A model generated the notes under the pieces. It did not search any database. It worked only from the letters and a program-made list of their open reading frames with translations, and was not told the DNA's origin. From Alteripontixanthobacter muriae (GTDB lineage Bacteria > Pseudomonadota > Alphaproteobacteria > Sphingomonadales > Sphingomonadaceae), in assembly GCF_013336795.1 (NCBI RefSeq), contig NZ_JAAFZT010000003.1, forward strand, positions 1 to 64,000: DNA of 64,000 bases. The letters run 5' to 3'. Numbering within the stretch: position 1 is the first letter of the stretch; each line of letters starts with the position of its first letter. Positions 38,230 to 47,577 of this stretch are shown piece after piece. Both the position numbers and the translations under genes were made by a program.

Positions 38230-39745
38230 TCGCTGGCGTCATGCTCAGGGCTGCGCGGAAAGGGAAGGAGCGGATGCCGACCCGCTGGTACTGATTACCG
38301 AAACCGCGCACGGCCCGCGCATCGATGCCGCCAATGGTGCAGGCCAGGCCGCCGGTGCACTTCGCGGCATGATGCTGGCCGATGCCCGCACGCTCTGCCC
38401 GCATCTGAAAGTGGCGATCAGCGATCCTGCCGGCGATCTCGACTTCCTGGAACGCCTGGCCATCTGGGCGCAGCGCTGGGGGCCGTGGAGCGCGCTCGAC
38501 CCGCCTGACGGTTTGCTGGTGGATATCAGTGCGGCCAGCCATTTGTTCGGCGGGGAACGGGCCTTGCTGACGGATTTGCAGCAGCGTTTCAAAGCTCGCG
38601 GCCTGGCAGTGCGCACCGCCATTGCGCCGACCGCCGGTGCCGCCTGGGGGCTGGCGCATTACGGCCCATGCGATGGGCGGGGCGGTGCCATTCTCGCCGC
38701 ACAGGACGATGCGCGCGCCATGCTGGCCGACCTTCCCATGGCGGCCCTGCGACTGGATGACGATGTGCTGACCGTCTTGCGCAGACTGGGCCTGAAGCGG
38801 CTTGGCGACATGGACGGGATCGGGCGCGACGCGATCATGCGCCGCTTCCGCAACCGGCGTTCGCCGGCCGCCAATCCGCTGATCCGCATGGACCAGCTGC
38901 TGGGCGGCGTGCCCGAACCGCTGCTTCCCGTGGTGCCGACCCACATGCCAATGGTGCAGCGCCGCCTCGTCGAACCGATCCGGCACCGCGACCTGCTGGA
39001 CCAGGTGCTGCGCGACCTGTCGCAGGACATGGCCCGCACCTTGGAAGGCCGGGGCGAGGGGGCACGGCGTCTTGAACTCGGCCTTTGGCGCGTGGACGGG
39101 GAGGTGGTGGTCCGCCGCCTCGAAATGGCTGCCGCCACGCGCGAGGCCGATCATATCTGCCGCCTGTTCGCGGCACGGCTCGACGATGTCGATGCAGGGT
39201 TCGGCATCGAAACCGTGCGTCTGCGTGTCAGCTGGGCGGAAGGCCTCTCGCTGGAGCAAGGAGATCTGGACAAGGCGGCGGAGGAACACGGTACATCCCT
39301 TGCGGCCTGCATCGACCGGCTGACCGTTCGCCTGGGAACGGATGCGGTGCGGCGCCCGGTGCCCCATGCCAGCCATATTCCCGAACGGGCCCAGCGCTGG
39401 CAGCCACCCCTTGCCCCGGAATCCCCCAGCCAGGGGCAGCTCGCCTTTCACGCACGCCCGCTGAAAATGCTCGAACGGGCCGAAGCCATTGCGGTGCTCT
39501 ATGCCACGCCCGACGGATTTCCCCGGCAGTTCCGCTGGCGCGGGCAGGTGCATGAGGTTTGCCGGGTAGAAGGGCCGGAGCGGATCGCGCCGGAATGGTG
39601 GCGCGAGAAATCGACGGTACGCCTACGCGATTACTACCGCATCGAGGACCAGGAGGGGCGGCGCTACTGGATTTATCGCCACGGCATTATCGGTGACGGG
39701 CGCGGGGGTGTGCCCGACTGGTATCTGCAGGGGTTATGTGCCTGA
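38102..39745 (+). CDS. imuB: ImuB, catalytically dead Y-family polymerase of the mutasome
   Basis: A 547-residue Y-family polymerase relative that links DnaE2 to the sliding clamp. The palm begins at RRILSIWCARLAIDRW (about 30-45), where active polymerases have Asp-containing FxHxDxDxFFA. The second motif reads LLVDISAASHLFGGE instead of an SxDE, so both catalytic acidic sites are lost, as in ImuB. Helix-hairpin-helix (about 225-250) and little-finger regions follow. A clamp-binding-like QLAF is near 445. Only starts at 38102 and 38120 precede the palm, so the overlap with imuA appears real. Confidence 0.88.
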   Translation: MTDIASMSSHRNGSTPAPEQGRSADQAAGRRILSIWCARLAIDRWRHAQGCAEREGADADPLVLITETAHGPRIDAANGAGQAAGALRGMMLADARTLCPHLKVAISDPAGDLDFLERLAIWAQRWGPWSALDPPDGLLVDISAASHLFGGERALLTDLQQRFKARGLAVRTAIAPTAGAAWGLAHYGPCDGRGGAILAAQDDARAMLADLPMAALRLDDDVLTVLRRLGLKRLGDMDGIGRDAIMRRFRNRRSPAANPLIRMDQLLGGVPEPLLPVVPTHMPMVQRRLVEPIRHRDLLDQVLRDLSQDMARTLEGRGEGARRLELGLWRVDGEVVVRRLEMAAATREADHICRLFAARLDDVDAGFGIETVRLRVSWAEGLSLEQGDLDKAAEEHGTSLAACIDRLTVRLGTDAVRRPVPHASHIPERAQRWQPPLAPESPSQGQLAFHARPLKMLERAEAIAVLYATPDGFPRQFRWRGQVHEVCRVEGPERIAPEWWREKSTVRLRDYYRIEDQEGRRYWIYRHGIIGDGRGGVPDWYLQGLCA

Positions 39746-39821
39746 CAGACAGGATAAATAATCCTTGCCTCCTCATGCGGTTGCGATGTTTTCACGAAAC
39801 AGGTTGGAGAATCGTAGCGTA

Positions 39822-39836
39822 GAACATATATGGAAC
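39822..39836 (+). promoter_or_regulatory. LexA (SOS) box at the radical SAM gene
   Basis: GAAC, seven bases, GAAC: a second exact alphaproteobacterial LexA operator. It covers the ATG at 39830. A weak TTGGAG (39804-39809), 17 bases, TATATG (39827-39832) promoter fits around it. It implies that the downstream part of the cassette has its own SOS promoter. Confidence 0.82.
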
Positions 39837-41083
39837 ACATGGCCCAGCTTTCCGTCATAGAACGTCTCGAAATCCTCGCCGATGCCGCGAAATACGATGC
39901 GTCCTGCGCTTCATCGGGCACGGCGAAGAAGAACAGTATCGGCGGCAAGGGCATCGGTTCAACGGAAGGCATGGGCATCTGCCATGCCTATGCGCCGGAT
40001 GGGCGGTGCATTTCGCTTCTGAAGATCCTGCTGACCAATCACTGCATTTTCGATTGCCATTATTGCATCAACCGCAAGAGTTCGAACGTGCGGCGCGCGA
40101 AGTTTACTCCGCAGGAAGTTGCGGATCTGACGATCAGCTTCTACCGCCGCAATTATATCGAGGGGCTGTTCCTCTCTTCGGGCATTGTCAAAAGTTCCGA
40201 TCACACCATGGAACAGATGATAGAAACGGCCCGTATCCTGCGGGAAGAATACGATTTTCGCGGTTACATCCACCTCAAGACCATCCCCGAAGCGGACCCG
40301 CAGCTGACCTACCGCGCAGGGCTTTATGCCGACCGCGTATCCATTAATGTGGAATTGCCGACCGATGCCGGGCTGACCCGCCTCGCGCCCGACAAGAACT
40401 CCCGCCAGATTGAAGGCGCGATGGGCGGCGTGAAGGACAGTATCGTCGAGGCGAAGGATGCGCGGAAGCGTTTTCGCCATGCGCCTCGCTTTGCCCCGGC
40501 CGGGCAATCGACTCAGATGATTGTCGGGGCGGATGCTGCCAGCGACGCCGATATCGTCGGCAAGGCTAGCCGGCTCTACGACAGCTTTGGCCTGCGCCGG
40601 GTGTATTATTCCGCTTTCAGCCCCATTCCCGATGCCAGCGCGGTCCTGCCGCTGAAGCGTCCGCCGCTGATCCGCGAACACCGGCTTTATCAGTCCGACT
40701 GGCTGATGCGTTTCTACGGCTACAAGCCCAGCGAAGTCATGCAGGCGACGGGTGATGACGGCAATCTGCCGCTCGATATTGATCCGAAGCTCGCTTGGGC
40801 GCTGAAGTTCCGGGAAAGCTTCCCGCTCGACGTCAACCGCGCCTCGCGTGAAATGCTGCTGCGCGTGCCCGGTCTGGGTGTTCGCGCGGTGAACCAGATC
40901 ATTGCCGCTCGCCGCCATCGCACCCTGCGCCTCGACGACGTCGGCAAGCTGACCGTTTCCGTGACCAAGGTCCGCCCCTTCATCATCACGGCGGATTGGC
41001 GGCCCACCACATTGACGGATCGTGCCGACCTTCGCAGCCTGCTTGCACCGAAGCAGGAGCAGCTGGAGCTGTTCGCGGCATGA
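39830..41083 (+). CDS. Radical SAM protein, putative DNA repair/modification (TIGR03916-like)
   Basis: A 417-residue radical SAM enzyme distantly related to spore photoproduct lyase. It starts ERLEILADAAKYDASCASSG, a block of this group. The iron-sulfur cysteines sit in HCIFDCHYC (Cys72, 76, 79). C-terminal residues about 340-365 form a helix-hairpin-helix (MLLRVPGLGVRAVNQIIA), which implies DNA binding. Members are usually paired with a DUF4130 protein, as here. The substrate is unknown. ATG 39839 is an alternative start if the promoter reading is right. Stop overlaps the next gene in an ATGA. Confidence 0.85.
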   Translation: MEHMAQLSVIERLEILADAAKYDASCASSGTAKKNSIGGKGIGSTEGMGICHAYAPDGRCISLLKILLTNHCIFDCHYCINRKSSNVRRAKFTPQEVADLTISFYRRNYIEGLFLSSGIVKSSDHTMEQMIETARILREEYDFRGYIHLKTIPEADPQLTYRAGLYADRVSINVELPTDAGLTRLAPDKNSRQIEGAMGGVKDSIVEAKDARKRFRHAPRFAPAGQSTQMIVGADAASDADIVGKASRLYDSFGLRRVYYSAFSPIPDASAVLPLKRPPLIREHRLYQSDWLMRFYGYKPSEVMQATGDDGNLPLDIDPKLAWALKFRESFPLDVNRASREMLLRVPGLGVRAVNQIIAARRHRTLRLDDVGKLTVSVTKVRPFIITADWRPTTLTDRADLRSLLAPKQEQLELFAA

Positions 41084-42528
41084 TACCGGCACAGCGCATC
41101 AGGGCGGATACACGCTATGTCATACAATTGCCGGAGCCTGACGATTTCGGCTTCTGGCGCGAACGCGCACGCGCGCTGGTGCAATGCGACGTGCCGCCCG
41201 ACCGCATCGCCTGGGTCGAACCCGGCGGATCGGGCGATTTGTTCGGTCGTGGCGATTTACGCGTGCCGTCCCCTCCGGCAGATGCGCCGCAGATCCGCGT
41301 AAGCCGCCGTTTCCTGCAACTGGCGAAGAATGCGGCACTGCATTCCGACCCCGAACGCTTTGCGCTGCTCTACCGGCTGCTGTGGCGACACCAGGCCAAT
41401 GGCCGGGTCATGGAAGACAAGGCCGACAATGATGTCCGGCGATTGGAAGATCTCGACCGCAGCGTTCGCCGCGACAGCCACAAGATGCATGCCTTCGTCC
41501 GCTTCCGGGTGGTGGAGGATGAAGGCGTCGAAGGCTCGGGCGATGAACATTACGTCGCCTGGTTCGAACCCGATCACCACATAGTCAGGGCTAATGCCGG
41601 TTTCTTCGTCAGGCGCTTTGCCAATATGAAATGGTCGATCCTGACGCCGCGGCTCAGCCTGCATTGGGATGGCGAGACCATGCGGGAAGGACCGGCGGCA
41701 GAGCGCGGCGATGCGCCTTCGGGCGATCCTGCCGAAGATCTGTGGCGCAAATATTATGCGTCCATCTTCAACCCGGCGCGTTTGAAGGTCGGGGCGATGC
41801 TGAAGGAAATGCCCCGCAAATATTGGAAGAACATGCCCGAAGCCGCCCTGATACCGGAACTGGTGGCAGGGGCGCAGCAACGGGAAAGCACGATGGTGGA
41901 TGCAGGAACGCTGGAATTCGAGGAACGACCTGAAACGCTGGCCGCGATAGACAAGGCGATCCACGCCTGCCGGAAATGTCCGATCGGCGAACTCGACAAT
42001 CATGCCGTCATGGGGGAAGGGCCACAGGATGCTGCCCTGATGATCGTCGGCGAACAGCCGGGCGACCAGGAAGACCAGAGCGGGCGGCCCTTCATCGGGC
42101 CGGCCGGACAATTGCTCGATGTGCATCTCGAACGTGCGGGGATTGACCGCGGCAAGGCCTATGTCACCAACACCGTCAAGCATTTCAAATATGTCCAGCG
42201 CGGCAAACGCCGGTTGCACCAGTCGCCCAATGCCAAGGAGATCGATACCTGCCGCTGGTGGGTGGAAAGCGAACGCGCGATCGTGCAGCCGAAGCTGCTG
42301 CTTGCCATGGGGGCCAGCGCCGCGCGCGGCATGCTGGGCAAGACCGTCAGCATTACCAAAGCACGCGGAACGCCGCAGATGCTGGAAGACGGAAGCGAAT
42401 TGTGGATTACGGCGCATCCTTCCTATCTTCTGCGCCTTGATGGAGAAGCGCGGGAGAAGCAGGAACGCCTGTTCGATGCCGATCTGGCGGCAGTGGCACA
42501 GCGGCTTGCCGAAATGGCCGATAGCTGA
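41080..42528 (+). CDS. udgX: DUF4130-UdgX fusion (TIGR03915 + uracil-DNA glycosylase X)
   Basis: Predicted 482-residue fusion. Residues about 1-255 are the DUF4130 domain found beside the radical SAM protein (for example YRLLWRHQANGRV, HAFVRFR, WFEPDHHI, RKYYASIFNPARL). Residues about 285-482 are a UDG fold: CRKC (Cys297, Cys300), GEQPGDQEDQSGRPF, VTNTVKHFKY, KRRLHQSP with His380, and a C-terminal TAHPSYLLR. In UdgX the KRRIH histidine bonds covalently to the abasic sugar after uracil removal. Cys391 and His368 may complete the iron-sulfur ligands (inference). An upstream extension to 40996 lies in the previous gene. Confidence 0.87.
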   Translation: MIPAQRIRADTRYVIQLPEPDDFGFWRERARALVQCDVPPDRIAWVEPGGSGDLFGRGDLRVPSPPADAPQIRVSRRFLQLAKNAALHSDPERFALLYRLLWRHQANGRVMEDKADNDVRRLEDLDRSVRRDSHKMHAFVRFRVVEDEGVEGSGDEHYVAWFEPDHHIVRANAGFFVRRFANMKWSILTPRLSLHWDGETMREGPAAERGDAPSGDPAEDLWRKYYASIFNPARLKVGAMLKEMPRKYWKNMPEAALIPELVAGAQQRESTMVDAGTLEFEERPETLAAIDKAIHACRKCPIGELDNHAVMGEGPQDAALMIVGEQPGDQEDQSGRPFIGPAGQLLDVHLERAGIDRGKAYVTNTVKHFKYVQRGKRRLHQSPNAKEIDTCRWWVESERAIVQPKLLLAMGASAARGMLGKTVSITKARGTPQMLEDGSELWITAHPSYLLRLDGEAREKQERLFDADLAAVAQRLAEMADS

Positions 42529-42543
42529 TCCTGTGAAACGACC

Positions 42544-45500
42544 ATGCCTGACGCTCCGCTCACACCCGGAAAGCGCCGGATCGATTGCGATCCGTCTGGC
42601 GTAGAACCACCCCTTCGCGCGCCATTCGTCGAATTGGGGCTGCTGAGCTGTTTCAGTTTCCTGCGCGGGGCATCGGATGCTGTCGATCTGGTCCTGACCG
42701 CCCGATCGCTTGGGTATGACGCCATCGGGATTGCCGATGCGAACTCCATGGCGGGCGTGGTTCGCATTCACACGGAGGCAAAAACCCTTAAGCTTAAACC
42801 ACTTATCGGAAGCAGAATAGAAACTGTCGAAGGTTTTGCGTTCCTGGCTTATCCCAGCGACCGGGCAGCCTATGGGCGTTTATGTACCCTGATCTCAGCA
42901 GGCCGAATGCGTACGCTGGAGGGGGAATGGCAGGCGAAAGGCGAATGCGCCATTTCCCTCACCATGCTGGCGGACCATTCCGAAGGTGTGCAATTGATCG
43001 CCCTGCCGCCGCCCGATCTGGAGCAGCGTTTCACCATGCCGGCTTGGGCTGGCAATGTAGTGGCACTGGATGGCAGGGCCATCGACCATGACGTCAGCGG
43101 TCGGTTCACCGACCTGCTGCCGCATCTTGCCGCTGGCCTGCCGACATTGCGCCATCTTGCCGCCAGCTATCTGTATCAGGCTGACGACATTGCGCGGATC
43201 GACCGCCTTGATGCTCTTGCGCGGGCGAACGGCCTTGGTTTGCTGGCGACGAATGACGTGCATTACCACGCCCCTGACCGCCGGCCGCTTCAGGACGTGA
43301 TGACGGCGATCCGCCACAAGACTACGGTCGCCCGGGCAGGCCATTTGCTGCACGCCAATGCCGAACGGCACCTGAAAAGCCCAGCTGACATGGCGGCGAT
43401 GTTTGCCCGCTGGCCTCATGCGATCACGGCATCGCGGGCCATCGCCGATGCCTGCATCTTCAGCCTGGACGAATTGCGCTACGAATATCCCGAGGCGATC
43501 TATCCCGACAGCATGACGCCCCAGCAATATCTGGTCGAGCAATCATGGGAAGGCGCAAAGTGGCGCTATCCCAATGGCTTGCCGGACAACGTTCGGCAGA
43601 CGATCGAAAGGGAACTTGCCCTGATCGGCAAGCTCGACCTCGCTTGTTACTTCCTGACCATCAAGGACATCGTCGATTTCGCACGCGGAGTTGACCCCCC
43701 GATATTATGCCAGGGGCGAGGAAGCGCCGCCAATTCGGCGGTGTGCTATTGCCTCGGCATCACCTCGGTCGATCCGGCGAAACATGCCCTGCTGTTCGAC
43801 CGCTTCATATCGGAGGAGCGCAAGGAACCGCCCGATATCGATGTCGATTTCGAACATGAGCGCCGCGAAGAGGTCATCCAGCATATCTATGCGAAATACG
43901 GGCGGCACCGGGCAGGGCTGTGCGCCACCGTCATTCATTACCGTCCCCGCATGGCCATTCGCGAGGTGGGCAAGGCCATGGGCCTTTCCGATGACGTCAC
44001 ATCGGCACTGGCGCGTACCGTATGGGGTGGCCACGGGCGCGAGATTGGCGAAAAACATGTCGAGGAAACCGGCCTCGACATCATGGACCCGCATCTAAGG
44101 CGGGTTCTCATATTGACCGAACAAATGATTGGAATGCCTCGGCATTTATCCCAGCATGTCGGCGGTTTCATCCTGACGGAAAGCCGTCTTACCGAAACGG
44201 TGCCCATCGGCAATGGCGCCATGCCGGATCGCAGTTTCATCGAGTGGGACAAGGACGATATCGAGGCCTTGGGCATCTTGAAGGTCGATGTTCTGGCGCT
44301 TGGCATGCTGACCTGCATCCGCAAGTGCCTCGATCTGCTGGAGGAACATCACGACCGGCACCTGGAGCTCGCTACCGTGCCGAGGGAGGATCCGGAAGTC
44401 TATGCCATGCTGCGCAAGGGCGACTCGCTCGGTGTGTTCCAGGTGGAGAGCCGGGCGCAGATGAACATGCTGCCGCGCCTGCGCCCGCGTGAATTCTACG
44501 ATCTGGTGGTTCAGGTGGCCATCGTGCGCCCGGGTCCGATCCAGGGCGACATGGTCCACCCTTACCTCAAACGTCGCCGGGGCGAGGAGAACGTGATTAT
44601 CCCGGCGCCCAGTCCCGAGCATGGGCCGCCGGATGAGCTGTCCTCGATCCTTGAGCGCACCCTCGGCGTGCCCATTTTCCAGGAACAGGCGATGAAGATC
44701 GCTCTGGATGCGGCGAAGTTCAGCAGTCTTGAAGCCAACCGGCTGCGCAAGGCGATGGCCACTTTCCGCAGCCGGGGAATGGTCGATGAATTGCAGGACA
44801 TGATGGTGGAACGCATGGTGGGTCGCGGCTACGACCGTGAATTCGCGCAGCGCTGCTTCAACCAGATCCGCGGTTTCGGCGAATATGGATTTCCGGAAAG
44901 CCATGCCGCCAGTTTTGCGCATCTTGTCTATGTCTCCAGCTGGCTGAAATGCCATTTCCCGGCCGCCTTTTGCTGCGCCCTGCTGAACTCGCAGCCTATG
45001 GGCTTCTATGCCCCGGCGCAGATCGTGCGCGATGCGGTGGAGCATGACGTCGCGATCCTGCCGGTGGATGTGAACCGGTCCGAGTGGGATTGCACCCTGG
45101 AGCAACGCAGCGTCCCTTCCGGGCCAGGCGGCGAAAATCGGGGGAAGCGGAACGTCGCCGTGCGATTGGGGCTGAGGCAAATCGACGGCTTGCCCGAACA
45201 TGTGGCCGCGCAGCTGGTGACGGTTCGCGCGGAAACTGGGGTCTATCGCGATGTCGCCGCTTTGCGTGACCGGGCACGGATCAGCCCTGCGCATATCGAG
45301 CGTCTGGCATCTGCCGATTGCTTCGGTTCGCTCGACCTGCCGCGGCGCCAGGCGCTGTGGGATGCGCGCAGCCTGCACGGCGGGGTCGATCTGCCCCTGT
45401 TCCAATTCGCGGAATCGCGGGACGAGGGGGCGGAGGCATCGCGCACCGCATTGCCCCACATGCCCTTGTCGGAAGAGGTCGTGGCCGATTACCAGACCCA

Positions 45501-46080
45501 GCGCCTCAGCCTCAAGGCGCATCCCATGGCATTCCTGCGGGCCGGACTGGCCGAGCGAGGCTTCGTGCGCGCGTGCGATTTGCGGGACCGGAAGTTCCGG
45601 TCCATGGTACAGGTTGCAGGTGTCGTGCTGATCCGCCAGCGGCCAGGGTCGGCCAAGGGCGTATGCTTCATCACGCTGGAGGATGAGACAGGAGTCATCA
45701 ATCTCGTGGTGTGGCCCGACCTCAAGGAAAAACAGCGCAAGGTGGTCATGGGGGCGCGGCTGATGGAAGTGCGCGGGCGGGTCGAATATGATGATGAGGT
45801 CATTCACGTCATTGCCCAGCACATGACCGACGCGACAGTGCGCCTGCATGAATTGTCGGACGATCTGCTGAACGCTCCCGTTGCCCGGGCCGATCATTGC
45901 AACAGCCCGCTATCGGCCAAGCTCAACCCGAGGGACGATCTGCGGTCCGGCAGCGACGATCCCTATCCGGCACCGGCCCCGGAGCCTTTCCAGCCCCCGG
46001 CGAACAATCGCGAATGCGGTTTTCATGGCGGGCACCCGCGCGATGCCTGTATCATTCCCAAATCCCGTGATTTTCATTGA
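42544..46080 (+). CDS. dnaE2: Error-prone DNA polymerase III alpha subunit DnaE2
   Basis: C-family translesion polymerase (ImuC) of 1178 residues. Seen: PHP domain from FVELGLLSCFSFLRGASD, palm around ILCQGRGSAANSAVCYCLGI and EERKEPPDIDVDFEHERREEVIQ with catalytic aspartates, finger region HVGGFILTESRL, RKAMATFRS, an OB-fold near 1020-1100 (FITLEDETGVINLVVWP) and the DnaE2-type C-terminus HPRDACIIPKSRDFH. About 35 residues precede the PHP domain, and the start has a weak ribosome site, so a later start is possible. It lies 15 bases after udgX. Confidence 0.94.
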   Translation: MPDAPLTPGKRRIDCDPSGVEPPLRAPFVELGLLSCFSFLRGASDAVDLVLTARSLGYDAIGIADANSMAGVVRIHTEAKTLKLKPLIGSRIETVEGFAFLAYPSDRAAYGRLCTLISAGRMRTLEGEWQAKGECAISLTMLADHSEGVQLIALPPPDLEQRFTMPAWAGNVVALDGRAIDHDVSGRFTDLLPHLAAGLPTLRHLAASYLYQADDIARIDRLDALARANGLGLLATNDVHYHAPDRRPLQDVMTAIRHKTTVARAGHLLHANAERHLKSPADMAAMFARWPHAITASRAIADACIFSLDELRYEYPEAIYPDSMTPQQYLVEQSWEGAKWRYPNGLPDNVRQTIERELALIGKLDLACYFLTIKDIVDFARGVDPPILCQGRGSAANSAVCYCLGITSVDPAKHALLFDRFISEERKEPPDIDVDFEHERREEVIQHIYAKYGRHRAGLCATVIHYRPRMAIREVGKAMGLSDDVTSALARTVWGGHGREIGEKHVEETGLDIMDPHLRRVLILTEQMIGMPRHLSQHVGGFILTESRLTETVPIGNGAMPDRSFIEWDKDDIEALGILKVDVLALGMLTCIRKCLDLLEEHHDRHLELATVPREDPEVYAMLRKGDSLGVFQVESRAQMNMLPRLRPREFYDLVVQVAIVRPGPIQGDMVHPYLKRRRGEENVIIPAPSPEHGPPDELSSILERTLGVPIFQEQAMKIALDAAKFSSLEANRLRKAMATFRSRGMVDELQDMMVERMVGRGYDREFAQRCFNQIRGFGEYGFPESHAASFAHLVYVSSWLKCHFPAAFCCALLNSQPMGFYAPAQIVRDAVEHDVAILPVDVNRSEWDCTLEQRSVPSGPGGENRGKRNVAVRLGLRQIDGLPEHVAAQLVTVRAETGVYRDVAALRDRARISPAHIERLASADCFGSLDLPRRQALWDARSLHGGVDLPLFQFAESRDEGAEASRTALPHMPLSEEVVADYQTQRLSLKAHPMAFLRAGLAERGFVRACDLRDRKFRSMVQVAGVVLIRQRPGSAKGVCFITLEDETGVINLVVWPDLKEKQRKVVMGARLMEVRGRVEYDDEVIHVIAQHMTDATVRLHELSDDLLNAPVARADHCNSPLSAKLNPRDDLRSGSDDPYPAPAPEPFQPPANNRECGFHGGHPRDACIIPKSRDFH

Positions 46081-46817
46081 AGCCTCGCCACACCATCTCG
46101 TGGCGGATCGGGCGATTTGCAGCGGACCGCCGGTTGCTGGCCCTGCTGATCTTCATCGCCATTCTGCTCGCGGCCATGGCGTGGTTGCGCGACAATCCGC
46201 AGCATGACCCGTGGGCACCGCTCGACCTCAGGGATCCGGATGGGTTCGCGACCGCCGCTAAATGGAGCAGTCTGAGAGAAGATGTGCAGATATGTCAGCA
46301 GGTTCTGGAAAGAAGTGCGATTGAATTCAAAGTTCTGGAGCCTAGCGGCGTGGGGGCTTGCACGCGGCCCGACCGAGTAACTCTCGAGGACTCACCCTTG
46401 ACGCCTTCCGCGCCCGTTGCCACCTGCGCGGTCAATGCCGCCATGACATCCTGGCTGCAGAAAACGGTCGAGCCGGCAGCGCTGGACATCATGAACTCAC
46501 CGCTTGCGTCGGTACGTCATCTGGGCACCTATAGCTGCCGAAGGCTGTACGGCCGCAGCGAGGGCCGATGGAGTCAGCACGCCACCGGTAACGCCATTGA
46601 TATTGCGGGCTTCGTTCTGGAAGACGGAACCGAGATCAGCATCGTATCGGACTGGGCGGAAGAGGCATCGACAGACCGCAAGGCGCGCTTTCTGCGCCGC
46701 GTGGGAAGCGGGGCCTGCGATGTATTCGGCACGGTCCTCTCACCCGATTACAACGAGGCCCATCGCGATCATTTCCATCTGGATCAGGCGCGCGGCAATC
46801 GGGGCGTCTGCCGCTAG
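46077..46817 (+). CDS. Extensin-like C-terminal domain protein
   Basis: A 246-residue protein with an N-terminal membrane helix (residues about 19-37) and a periplasmic extensin-like domain. Residues about 95-246 include ATCAVNAAMTSWL, LGTYSCRRLYG, QHATGNAIDIAGF and HRDHFHLD, a His/Asp set resembling VanY-type D-Ala-D-Ala peptidases. It begins with TTG, its last two bases shared with the dnaE2 stop, and no clear ribosome site. Whether it belongs to the mutagenesis operon or only trails it is open. Confidence 0.8.
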   Translation: MKPRHTISWRIGRFAADRRLLALLIFIAILLAAMAWLRDNPQHDPWAPLDLRDPDGFATAAKWSSLREDVQICQQVLERSAIEFKVLEPSGVGACTRPDRVTLEDSPLTPSAPVATCAVNAAMTSWLQKTVEPAALDIMNSPLASVRHLGTYSCRRLYGRSEGRWSQHATGNAIDIAGFVLEDGTEISIVSDWAEEASTDRKARFLRRVGSGACDVFGTVLSPDYNEAHRDHFHLDQARGNRGVCR

Positions 46818-47500
46818 GCTTCCAGCGAATATCCGGCAGAGCGCACGGTTCGAACCGGGTCGGGCGCGCCCTCTACCTCGATCGCCTTGCGGAGCCGCCT
46901 GATGTGCACATCGACCGTGCGCAACTCGATATCGCTGCCCGTACCCCAAACGCCATCAAGCAGCTGACCGCGGCTGAACACCCGGCCCGGGCTTTCCATC
47001 AGGAACTTGAGCAGGCGGTATTCCGTTGGGCCGAGTTGCACGACGCTGCCCCTGCGCTCCACGCGATGCGCCACCGGGTCCAACTTGATCTCGCCTACCG
47101 TAATCGCTTCGCCGGCCAGAACTGGCCGTATCCGGCGCATTACGGCAGCGACCCGCGCCAGCAACTCTCGCGGAGAGAACGGTTTGGTCAGATAATCGTC
47201 GGCGCCGGTGTCCAGCCCGCGTATCCGGTCGTCCTCCGCTTCTCGCGCGGTGAGCATGATGATTGGTACATGGGCGGTGGCCGCATCGCGGCGCAGGCGG
47301 CGGCATACTTCGATGCCGCTGGTTCCTTCGATCATCCAGTCCAGAATGACGAGGTCAGGCACATCTTCCGCTGCCAGGATAAGCGCTTCGTCGCCATCCG
47401 CTGTCGAACGGACGACGTAGCCTTCATTGCGGAACCGGAATTCGAGCAGGTCGCATAGGGAGGGATCGTCTTCGACCAGGAGCAGCTTGGCGGTGGGCAA
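46814..47500 (-). CDS. phoB: Phosphate regulon response regulator PhoB
   Basis: A 228-residue OmpR-type regulator. The receiver domain has acidic residues EDD (10-12), the phosphorylated Asp54 in VILDWMIEG and Lys in LTKPF. The winged-helix domain ends with VDVHIRRLRKAIE and RTVRSAGYSLE. Last gene of phoR-pstC-pstA-pstB-phoU-phoB. It should bind the Pho box at 51749-51766, so it controls its own operon. Its stop meets the convergent extensin-like gene, overlapping by four bases. Confidence 0.93.
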   Translation of the reverse strand: MPTAKLLLVEDDPSLCDLLEFRFRNEGYVVRSTADGDEALILAAEDVPDLVILDWMIEGTSGIEVCRRLRRDAATAHVPIIMLTAREAEDDRIRGLDTGADDYLTKPFSPRELLARVAAVMRRIRPVLAGEAITVGEIKLDPVAHRVERRGSVVQLGPTEYRLLKFLMESPGRVFSRGQLLDGVWGTGSDIELRTVDVHIRRLRKAIEVEGAPDPVRTVRSAGYSLEA

Positions 47501-47577
47501 TGTCGGTCCCTCTTGTTTCCGTAGATGACCAGGCCGCTATATGGCTCGATTGCGACAACCGCGTGTCAAACCGCGCC

